64,000 nt of DNA from an uncultured Ruminococcus sp. Lineage in GTDB: Bacteria > Bacillota > Clostridia > Oscillospirales > Ruminococcaceae. A program made the position numbers and the translations under genes. Below the pieces are notes generated by a model that was not told the origin of the DNA, did not search any database, and saw only the letters and a program-made list of their open reading frames with translations. Numbering within the stretch: the first letter of the stretch is position 1; each line of letters starts with the position of its first letter. Positions 15,796-23,542 of this stretch are shown in pieces. The stretch is taken from contig CAKSMF010000003.1 in NCBI GenBank assembly GCA_934474025.1, forward strand, positions 1 through 64,000, in the 5' to 3' direction.

Positions 15796-17076
15796 TTACA
15801 GACTATAAAAATATTTTTCAGTTTCAAAGACTTCCTTGTCATATGCAGAAGAATATTCTTTCCATTCAGCACGATGTTCTGAAATTATCAGTGAAAGAAC
15901 TTTTTCAGGAATATATTTTTTCATAAAATCAGAATTTTCAGTAAGGTCAGTGGCTTCTGAAATATTAGATGGAAGTTTTTCCCCACTACAGCTGTTTTCA
16001 GCCGGAAGTTCAAGGTTATTTTCTATACCATAAAGAGCTGAATAAATAATCAGTCCGAAAACGAAATAAGGATTGCAGGCACAGTCAGATGCTCTGAGAA
16101 CTATTGGAGATTCACTGTCATCTATCCGGAGTAACTGGTCATTTTCATTTTTTGACCATACAATGTTACGCAGTCCAGAAAATTCCCTTAAACGACTATA
16201 GGAATTGACAGTTGAGTTTGTAAACGTCATGAACTCACGAATATATTTCATGATTCCGGCTGATGCACTTTCATAAAGGTGAGAATTATTTTCTGTTGCA
16301 TTACTGTCATGAAAATATTCACTATCCTTAAATATACTGAAACTTATATGCATACCGTTTCCGGAGTCATTGTGTAAAGGCTTTGGCATGAAACTTGCAT
16401 GAACTCCATGCTGTTGTGCCACCGATTTTACAGCGGATTTAAAACTCATAAAGTTATCAGCGGATTTCATGGCAGTTGCCGGATTAAAATCTATTTCATG
16501 CTGACCGTTTCCGCTTTCATGGCGTGATGAAACAGGGTGTATGCCCATTTGTTCAAGAGTCAAACAAACGTCACGGCGGATATTTTCGCCTTTGTCGTCA
16601 GGAGCAATATCACAATAACCTGCATAATCGTGCGGTATTTTAGTTGGTCTTCCCATTTCATTGGTTTTGAAAAGACAAAATTCACAAGAAGTTCCAAACT
16701 GAAAACAATATCCTTTAGAATAAGCTGTTTTTATAGCGGTTTTCAGAAAATATCTTCCGTCCCCCTCAAATGGCGTGCCGTCAGCATATTTTATGTAGCA
16801 GAACATTCTTATAACACGTCCCTGCTGTGGACGCCATGGAAGAACAGTCATTGTTTGCGGGTCTGGGAAAAGGAATAAATCTTTTCCGTTTGCTACTGAA
16901 AATCCCTGAATTTTTTTTGCAGTAATTCTTGTTCCATGGTCAAATACTGAGGAAAGTTCAGAGGAAAGAACAGATATATTTTTAAGTTTTCCGTTAATGT
17001 CACAAAAGGTCAATTTGACAAATTTCACGTCATTTTCTTCAATATATTGCAGAATTTCATTTGCACTATAAACCAT
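15796..17076 (-). CDS. Glutamine synthetase type I-like protein, probably catalytically inactive
   Basis: The 426-residue length and fold markers are those of GSI. The N-terminal beta-grasp has KFVKLTFCDINGKLKNI, then come RHESGNGQHEIDF, NGMHISFSIF, TVNSYSRL and NPYFVFGLII. Key positions are altered. The ExE metal motif is TSCEF, with Ser130 for the first Glu. The flap (LVPGYEAP in active enzymes) is REFSGLR without Glu. RNRSP is KNENDQ (Glu311 for Arg), and the EVR motif is IVLR (Val326 for Glu). Glu132, Glu187, Glu194, His243 and Arg328 remain. Losing both n2-metal glutamates and the flap base should abolish synthesis, so a sensory or regulatory role is likely. The operon also relies on a separate GSIII gene. 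Confidence 0.85.
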   Translation of the reverse strand: MVYSANEILQYIEENDVKFVKLTFCDINGKLKNISVLSSELSSVFDHGTRITAKKIQGFSVANGKDLFLFPDPQTMTVLPWRPQQGRVIRMFCYIKYADGTPFEGDGRYFLKTAIKTAYSKGYCFQFGTSCEFCLFKTNEMGRPTKIPHDYAGYCDIAPDDKGENIRRDVCLTLEQMGIHPVSSRHESGNGQHEIDFNPATAMKSADNFMSFKSAVKSVAQQHGVHASFMPKPLHNDSGNGMHISFSIFKDSEYFHDSNATENNSHLYESASAGIMKYIREFMTFTNSTVNSYSRLREFSGLRNIVWSKNENDQLLRIDDSESPIVLRASDCACNPYFVFGLIIYSALYGIENNLELPAENSCSGEKLPSNISEATDLTENSDFMKKYIPEKVLSLIISEHRAEWKEYSSAYDKEVFETEKYFYSL

Positions 17077-17094
17077 ATCAAAAAGCCCTCCTGT

Positions 17095-18579
17095 TTAAAG
17101 ATTAGTGTAACCCATAAGGTATTTGTCAACTTCGGCAGAAGCGTCTCTGCCTTCACGAATTGCACGTACAACAAGTGACTGTCCTATGTGCATATCTCCG
17201 GCAGTAAAGACTTTTTCAATGTTGGTTGCAAAATGTCCTGTATCTGTTTTTACATTTGTGCGTTCATTGAGTTCCACTCCGAAAGCATCAGTAACATAGT
17301 TCTGACACCCTAAAAATCCCGCTGCAATCAAGCACAATTCACATGGAATAATCTGTTCACTGCCCTCAACTTCCTGCATGGAACGTTTACCGGTTTCACG
17401 ATTGACAACAAACTTTAATTTAACAGTTTTTATAGCACAAAGCTTATTGTTTTCGTCCTTAATGAACTCTTTTACAGTAGTTTCATAAATTCTCGGGTCA
17501 TGTCCGAAAACAGCTATTGCTTCTTCCTGACCGTAGTCTGTTTTACAAACACGAGGATATTCAGGCCATGGATTGTTTTCAGAACGACTATCCGGAAGTT
17601 TAGGCATCATTTCGAGCTGTACAACAGATTTACAGCCATGTCTTACAGATGTGCCGACACAATCATTTCCGGTATCGCCACCGCCTATTATAACAACGTT
17701 CTTGTCTTTTGCAGAAATATAATTCCCATCTTTAAGACCGCTGTCAAGCAAACTTTTTGTAGTAGCTTTCAGGAAGTCAACAGCAAAATAAATTCCCTCT
17801 GCGTCTCTTCCGTCAGCCTTTATATCACGTGGATTTGATGAACCACAAGCAAGAATTACAGCATCATAATTATCTGTTAAGCTTTCAGCAGAAATGTTAT
17901 TTCCTACATCTGCATTTACAACGAACTGTACACCTTCAGCTTTCATGAGTTCGATACGGCGTTCAATGATGTTCTTTTCAAGTTTCATATTTGGAATACC
18001 ATACATCATAAGACCGCCCACTCTGTCAGAACGTTCAAAAACTGTAACAAAGTGCCCACGTTTATTAAGAGTATCGGCTACTGCCAGTCCGGAAGGTCCC
18101 GAACCGACAACAGCAATTTTTTTACCACTTCTCATTTTAATGACTTGTGGATTTATAAGACCCTTTTCAAAACCGTTTTCAATGATTGCATTTTCATTTT
18201 CCCTTACGGAAACAGGGTCGCCATGAAGTCCGCAGGTACAGGCTTTTTCACATAATGCCGGACATACTCTTGATGTAAATTCCGGAAAGTTATTTGTCAT
18301 TAATAAGCGTTCAAGAGCTTGTTTTTCCTGATTATGATATAAAAGGTCATTCCATTCGGGAACTAAGTTATTCAAAGGACAACCCGAAATCATACCATTT
18401 AACATTTTGCCGTTCTGACAGAAAGGCACACCACAATCCATGCATCTTGATGCCTGTAAACGTCTTTGTTCGTCGCTCATTGGGGAATGAAATTCATTAT
18501 AATTTTTTATTCTTTCAAGAGGTGAAACAGATTTATTATTTTCTCTTTGATATTCAAGAAATCCGGTAGGCTTTCCCAT
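17095..18579 (-). CDS. gltD: Glutamate synthase (NADPH) small subunit
   Basis: At 494 residues it supplies electrons to GltB. The N-terminal region binds two [4Fe-4S] clusters (RCMDCGVPFCQ, GCPLNNLVPEWN, CPALCEKACTCGL). An FAD-binding site (AVVGSGPSGLAVADTLNKRG) lies at ~residues 153-172 and an NADPH site (IIGGGDTGNDCVGTSVRHG) at ~297-315. The FAD C-terminal motif is VFTAGDMHIGQSLVVRAI. It starts 3 bases after the gltB stop, so translation is probably coupled. The next gene, the GS-like pseudoenzyme, follows after 18 bases. Confidence 0.96.
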   Translation of the reverse strand: MGKPTGFLEYQRENNKSVSPLERIKNYNEFHSPMSDEQRRLQASRCMDCGVPFCQNGKMLNGMISGCPLNNLVPEWNDLLYHNQEKQALERLLMTNNFPEFTSRVCPALCEKACTCGLHGDPVSVRENENAIIENGFEKGLINPQVIKMRSGKKIAVVGSGPSGLAVADTLNKRGHFVTVFERSDRVGGLMMYGIPNMKLEKNIIERRIELMKAEGVQFVVNADVGNNISAESLTDNYDAVILACGSSNPRDIKADGRDAEGIYFAVDFLKATTKSLLDSGLKDGNYISAKDKNVVIIGGGDTGNDCVGTSVRHGCKSVVQLEMMPKLPDSRSENNPWPEYPRVCKTDYGQEEAIAVFGHDPRIYETTVKEFIKDENNKLCAIKTVKLKFVVNRETGKRSMQEVEGSEQIIPCELCLIAAGFLGCQNYVTDAFGVELNERTNVKTDTGHFATNIEKVFTAGDMHIGQSLVVRAIREGRDASAEVDKYLMGYTNL

Positions 18580-18582
18580 AGC

Positions 18583-21500
18583 TTATGCCTCCTTAGTGAT
18601 AAGATAGAATGCTTCAATTTCAGCCTGTTCACTGCTCATTCCTTTTTCTTCAAGGGAGAGTACAGCACTTCTGATTTTAGCATAATCGTGCGGAATAATC
18701 TTTTTAAAGTTTGGTATATATTTATCGAAATCTGCAAGTATACGTTTTGCTTTTTCTGAACCTGTATTCAAAACGTGTTCTTCAATGATTCCTTTAAGTT
18801 CAAGGATATCATATTTTTCTGTAACTGATTCAAGCGATACAAGAGATTTGTTTAAATTCATATACAAATTTCTGTCTTCATCAAGTACATATGCTATACC
18901 GCCTGACATTCCGGCAGCAAAGTTTTTACCGGTTTTGCCAAGAATTACAGCACGTCCGCCGGTCATGTATTCGCAGGCATGGTCTCCGACACCTTCACAT
19001 ACTGCAATAGCACCAGAGTTTCTTACGCAGAAACGTTCACCAGCAATACCGTTTATGAAAGCTTTACCGGAAGTAGCTCCGTAAAGTGCAACGTTACCAA
19101 CTATAATGTTTTCTTCGGCTTTGAAACCGGCTTTTGCAGGAGCACAAAGTACAAGTTTACCACCTGAAAGACCTTTACCGAAATAGTCATTGCTGTCACC
19201 ATGAAGTTCAAGGGTAAGACCTTTCGGAATAAACGCTCCGAAACTTTGACCGCCACTGCCGGTACATCTTACAGTGAATGTATCATCATCAAGAACATTG
19301 TCACCATAACGGCGTGTTATTTCTGAACCGAAAAGTGTACCAAATGCACGGTCAGTATTTGTAACATTAACATCAATAGTTTTCTTTGTCTTGGATTTGA
19401 GAGCCGAACCGAGTTTCTTCATAAGAACTTTTTTATCAAGTGTTTCATTAAGCTTGAAGTCATAAACATCAGCTGGATTGAATGACTGTTTGTCATCAGT
19501 TTTTATTCCGCAGAGAATTTCTGAAAAATCTGTTTTATTGTTTTCCGGAATATCTTTCTTTCTGAGCAGGTCTGTGCGTCCTACAAGTTCATCGATTGTA
19601 CGTATACCGAGTTTAGCCATGTATTCACGGAGTTCCTGTGCAACAAAATGCATAAAGTTTATAATGTATTCCGGTTTGCCTTGGAAACGCTTTCTTAATT
19701 CTGGATTTTGAGTAGCTATACCCATTGGACAAGTATCAAGATTACATACACGCATCATAACGCAACCCATAGTTACAAGTGGAGCGGTTGCAAATCCGAA
19801 TTCTTCAGCACCAAGCAGACAGGCAACTAATACATCTCTGCCGGTCATGAGTTTGCCGTCTGTTTCGATTACAACATGTGAACGCAAACCATTCATAATA
19901 AGGGTTTGATGAGCTTCTGCAACGCCTAATTCCCAAGGAAGTCCGGCATTATAAATTGAACTCTTAGGTGCTGCACCTGTTCCTCCGTCAAATCCTGAAA
20001 TAAGTATAACTTGTGCTCCGGCTTTAGCAACACCTGCTGCAACAGTTCCTACACCTGCTTCTGATACAAGCTTTACTGAAATACGTGCATTTTCATTAGA
20101 ATTTTTAAGGTCATAAATAAGCTGTGCCAAGTCTTCAATTGAATAGATGTCATGATGCGGGGGAGGGGAGATAAGTCCTACACCGGCAGTTGAATGGCGA
20201 GTTTTAGCAATCCATGGATAAACTTTCTTTGACGGTAAATGTCCGCCCTCACCCGGTTTAGCACCCTGAGCTATTTTAATCTGTATTTCCTTTGCAGAAA
20301 CAAGATATTCACTTGTTACTCCGAAACGTCCGGACGCTACCTGTTTAATAGCTGAACATTTATCTGATTTAAGACGTTCCGGACTTTCACCGCCTTCACC
20401 TGAGTTTGATTTTCCTCCGATGCGGTTCATAGCAATAGCCATACACTCGTGTGCTTCCTGCGAAATAGAACCATATGACATTGCACCGGTTTTGAAACGT
20501 CTGCAAATGCTTTCTACACTTTCAACCTCATCAATAGGTATACCGCCGTTAGCATCAAAATTAAAATCAAGCAGACTTCTTAACGTAAGGTTGTTGTCCT
20601 CACGATTGATACATTCGGAATACTTTTTATATATACTGTAATCTCCTTTGCGGGTTGCTTCCTGTAAGAAGTGAATAGTTTCCGGAGTATAAAGATGACT
20701 GCTCTTATTACTGCGGAGTTTGTGGCTTCCTGAACTTTCAAGGCTGTTATTTACAGAAAGTCCGAGCGGGTCAAATGCAGAATTATGAAGCGATTCTGTT
20801 TGATGACTTATATCATTAAGAGTTATACCGCCTATTCTGCTTACAGTACCTTTGAAATACTTTTCTGTTACTTCGTGGGAAATTCCTACTGCCTCAAAGA
20901 GTTTAGAACCCTGATAGGATTGTATTGTTGAAATACCCATTTTAGAGGCAATTTTAACTATGCCATGAAGTATAGCATTATTGTAATCGGTTTCAGCAGC
21001 ATAAAAATCCTTGTCAAGCATACCAGTATCTATTAAATCACGGATAGTTTCCTGTGCAAGATATGGATTTACAGCACAAGCACCATATCCGAGAAGTGTT
21101 GCAAAATGATGCACTTCACGAGGTTCAGCACTTTCAAGAATCATTGCAACTGCGGTACGCTTTTTAGTGGAAACAAGATGTTGCTGTAATGCTGATACTG
21201 CCAACAGTGACGGGATAGGTGTATGATATTCATCAACATCTCTGTCAGAAAGTATCAATATATTAGCTCCGTCACGATAAGCTTTGTCTGCTTCAATAAA
21301 AAGCCTGTCTATAGCTCTTTCAAGCGGAGTACCCATATAATAAGTTATCGGAATAACTGCTGTTTTAAGACCTTTTACTTTCATGTTCTTGATTTTGAGC
21401 ATATCAGTACTTGTAAGTATAGGATTTTCAATTTTAAGAACATGACAATTTTCAGGTTTTTCTTCAAGAATATTTCCGTCCTCACCGATATATACGCTTG

Positions 21501-23118
21501 TATCAGTAACAATTTCTTCTCTGATAGCGTCAAACGGAGGGTTAGTTACCTGTGCAAAAAGCTGTCTGAAATAGTTAAAAAGAGGAATATTTTCATTATC
21601 AAGTGACGGAAGAGGAATATCAGAACCCATTGATGCAATAGGTTCTGCACCGTTTTCAGCCATTGGAAGAATACTTGTTCTGATATTCTCATATGAATAA
21701 CCAAAGGCTTTCTGAAGTTTTACGAGTTCTTCATGAGAATATGTGTGTACATTTCTGTTAGGAATATGCAAATCATGTAATCTTACTAAATTAGCATCGA
21801 GCCATTCTCCGTAAGGTTTCTGTGATGCATAGAAACTCTTTATTTCATTGTCATCAATAAGTCTGCCTTGTTTTGTATCGGCAAGAAGCATTTTTCCGGG
21901 GCGTAAACGGTCTTTTTTGATTATTTTTTCTGCCGGAATATCTATACAGCCTGTTTCTGATGAGAGAATAAGGAAATCATCATCTGTAATTACATATCTT
22001 GACGGACGTAAACCATTTCTGTCAAGAACTGCTCCCATAATGTCTCCGTCCGAAAACAGTATTGATGCAGGTCCGTCCCAAGGTTCCATCATGGTTGCGT
22101 AATACTGGTAAAAATCGTATTTTTCTTTTGAGATTGTACGATTATTTTTCCAAGGTTCAGGAATGGTTATCATTACGGCAAGCGGTAAAGGCATACCGGA
22201 CATTACCATAAATTCAAGAGCATTATCAAGTCTTGCAGAATCCGAACCTTCAATATTTATAGCAGGAAGAATCTTATGCATATCGTCCTTGAAAACTTCA
22301 CATGACATAGTTTCTTCACGGGCAAGCATTTTGTCAGCGTTTCCGGTAATTGTATTTATTTCACCATTATGTACTATTAAACGGTTAGGGTGAGCTTTCT
22401 GCCAGCTCGGATTAGTGTTTGTTGAAAAACGTGAATGAACCATAGCAATAGCAGAAGTGAAATTACTATCCTGTAAGTCACAATAGAACTTTCTTAACTC
22501 ATCAACAAGGAACATTCCCTTATAAACTATAGTACGGCTTGAAAGTGATACTACATAAGTGTTTTCATTTGACTGTTCAAAAATACGTCTTGCAACGAAT
22601 AATTTTCTGTCAAAATCAAGACCTTTCGGGCAGTCATCAGGACGTTTAACAAAACCCTGCATTATATAAGGCATACTGTCAATAGCTTTTTGTCCTAAAA
22701 CAGACGGAACAGAAGGAACTTCTCTCCAGCCCAGAAAATCCATTCCATTTCTTTTAATAATAATCTCAAACATTTTCTTGGCTTGATTTCTTTTCAATTC
22801 ATTCTGTGGGAAAAAGAACATTCCAACGCCGAAATCATCTTTTTCACCTATATCAAAACCGAGTTTTTCAGTTTCCTTTTTAAAGAAGTCGTGTGGTATC
22901 TGTACAAGGATTCCAACGCCGTCACCGGTTTTACCTTCTGCGTCTTTGCCTGCACGGTGTTCAAGCTTTTCTACGATTTCGAGAGCATTCTCAACAACTT
23001 TTCGTGACTTTATGCCTTTTATATTTACTACTGCACCAATGCCACAGTTATCATGTTCAAATTCAGGGCTATAGAGACCCTGCTGTTGAAACGGAAATTC
23101 AGTTCTGAAGTTATCCAT
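18583..23118 (-). CDS. gltB: Glutamate synthase large subunit
   Basis: The full-length 1511-residue protein has a class II glutaminase with an internal Cys exposed after propeptide removal (FEHDNCGIGAV, Cys ~22). A central domain follows, then an FMN-binding synthase barrel (KPGEGGHLPSKKV, SPPPHHDIYSIEDL, GFDGGTGAAP), a 3Fe-4S site (CNLDTCPMGIATQNP) and a GXGXG beta-helix (GSGGQSFGAFIPKG). It transfers the glutamine amide to 2-oxoglutarate. It is the first gene of a six-gene operon; its ~100-base leader contains a terminator overlapped by a hexaloop hairpin. The AGGAAAGGCG site upstream supports the start at 23118. Confidence 0.97.
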   Translation of the reverse strand: MDNFRTEFPFQQQGLYSPEFEHDNCGIGAVVNIKGIKSRKVVENALEIVEKLEHRAGKDAEGKTGDGVGILVQIPHDFFKKETEKLGFDIGEKDDFGVGMFFFPQNELKRNQAKKMFEIIIKRNGMDFLGWREVPSVPSVLGQKAIDSMPYIMQGFVKRPDDCPKGLDFDRKLFVARRIFEQSNENTYVVSLSSRTIVYKGMFLVDELRKFYCDLQDSNFTSAIAMVHSRFSTNTNPSWQKAHPNRLIVHNGEINTITGNADKMLAREETMSCEVFKDDMHKILPAINIEGSDSARLDNALEFMVMSGMPLPLAVMITIPEPWKNNRTISKEKYDFYQYYATMMEPWDGPASILFSDGDIMGAVLDRNGLRPSRYVITDDDFLILSSETGCIDIPAEKIIKKDRLRPGKMLLADTKQGRLIDDNEIKSFYASQKPYGEWLDANLVRLHDLHIPNRNVHTYSHEELVKLQKAFGYSYENIRTSILPMAENGAEPIASMGSDIPLPSLDNENIPLFNYFRQLFAQVTNPPFDAIREEIVTDTSVYIGEDGNILEEKPENCHVLKIENPILTSTDMLKIKNMKVKGLKTAVIPITYYMGTPLERAIDRLFIEADKAYRDGANILILSDRDVDEYHTPIPSLLAVSALQQHLVSTKKRTAVAMILESAEPREVHHFATLLGYGACAVNPYLAQETIRDLIDTGMLDKDFYAAETDYNNAILHGIVKIASKMGISTIQSYQGSKLFEAVGISHEVTEKYFKGTVSRIGGITLNDISHQTESLHNSAFDPLGLSVNNSLESSGSHKLRSNKSSHLYTPETIHFLQEATRKGDYSIYKKYSECINREDNNLTLRSLLDFNFDANGGIPIDEVESVESICRRFKTGAMSYGSISQEAHECMAIAMNRIGGKSNSGEGGESPERLKSDKCSAIKQVASGRFGVTSEYLVSAKEIQIKIAQGAKPGEGGHLPSKKVYPWIAKTRHSTAGVGLISPPPHHDIYSIEDLAQLIYDLKNSNENARISVKLVSEAGVGTVAAGVAKAGAQVILISGFDGGTGAAPKSSIYNAGLPWELGVAEAHQTLIMNGLRSHVVIETDGKLMTGRDVLVACLLGAEEFGFATAPLVTMGCVMMRVCNLDTCPMGIATQNPELRKRFQGKPEYIINFMHFVAQELREYMAKLGIRTIDELVGRTDLLRKKDIPENNKTDFSEILCGIKTDDKQSFNPADVYDFKLNETLDKKVLMKKLGSALKSKTKKTIDVNVTNTDRAFGTLFGSEITRRYGDNVLDDDTFTVRCTGSGGQSFGAFIPKGLTLELHGDSNDYFGKGLSGGKLVLCAPAKAGFKAEENIIVGNVALYGATSGKAFINGIAGERFCVRNSGAIAVCEGVGDHACEYMTGGRAVILGKTGKNFAAGMSGGIAYVLDEDRNLYMNLNKSLVSLESVTEKYDILELKGIIEEHVLNTGSEKAKRILADFDKYIPNFKKIIPHDYAKIRSAVLSLEEKGMSSEQAEIEAFYLITKEA

Positions 23119-23161
23119 AATGTTTCACGCCTTTCCTAAGAGTTCAGCATTAAACTGCCTC

Positions 23162-23218
23162 AAAATAAAAAAGGACGTTCACACGGGCAAAAACAACCCA
23201 TAATGAACGTCCTTGTTC
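23162..23218 (-). promoter_or_regulatory. ANTAR-type antiterminator/terminator in the gltB leader
   Basis: On the minus strand, GAAC-AAGGAC-GUUC (23218-23205) is a 4-bp hairpin with a six-base loop carrying A at position 1 and G at position 4, the pattern bound by ANTAR domains. Its loop and 3' arm are also the 5' arm of an intrinsic terminator (23214-23204 with 23181-23171, 11 bp, then TTTTTTATTTT). The two structures are mutually exclusive, as in known ANTAR-controlled leaders. Only one hexaloop hairpin is visible here, whereas known targets carry two. Confidence 0.65.
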
Positions 23219-23227
23219 TCAAACAAT

Positions 23228-23256
23228 ATCTTAACACACAAATGCCGAAAAGTCAA
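23228..23256 (-). promoter_or_regulatory. Promoter of the gltB operon
   Basis: TTGACT (23256-23251) and TAAGAT (23233-23228) are 17 bases apart on the minus strand. Transcription would begin near 23221, just upstream of the hexaloop hairpin. Confidence 0.8.
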
Positions 23257-23356
23257 GAAAAATTTTATAAAAATAAGCTGTTTTGTAAAAAATGCTGTTA
23301 ATTTATGTAAATTTTTGTATAGATATATATAATTTCCCGAAAAGCTGAAAAACCTC

Positions 23357-23385
23357 TTGACAAAAACCGATTTTTGTTATATACT
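23357..23385 (+). promoter_or_regulatory. Promoter of the amtB operon
   Basis: TTGACA (23357-23362) and TATACT (23380-23385) are 17 bases apart. The start is expected near 23392, giving a leader of about 150 bases. Confidence 0.85.
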
Positions 23386-23396
23386 TGCATTGTGAA

Positions 23397-23518
23397 CAGC
23401 AAAGGGGCTGAAGACTTAATATAAAAGTCTTTAGTCTCTTTTTTTGTTACATAATTCCATACACAAAGGGGTGTATGATGTTCCGGAATGTTCTTTCGGA
23501 GTATCGTACACCCTTTTG
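23397..23518 (+). promoter_or_regulatory. Two tandem ANTAR-type hexaloop hairpins with overlapping terminators, amtB leader
   Basis: Hairpin 1 is CAGC-AAAGGG-GCTG (23397-23410); from its fourth loop base runs the 5' arm of a terminator (23404-23417 with 23425-23438, 14 pairs including G-U, then T7). Hairpin 2 is CATACAC-AAAGGG-GTGTATG (23458-23477), seven pairs with the identical loop. Its loop and 3' arm overlap a 21-pair helix (23465-23485 with 23497-23517) ending in TTTT. Both loops have A1 and G4. The arrangement repeats the gltB leader logic twice. Confidence 0.75.
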
Positions 23519-23542
23519 CAATTTAAACTGGAGGTAATGACA

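Noticed and set aside
18785..23108. Many plus-strand ORFs opposite gltB (up to 127 codons)
   Set aside because: All are shadows of the 1511-codon gltB frame without ribosome-binding sites.
23465..23517. Treating the 21-pair hairpin in the amtB leader as a certain terminator
   Set aside because: Its T tract is only four bases and is partly paired, so it may be a regulatory helix rather than a true terminator. The call was kept as part of the leader only.
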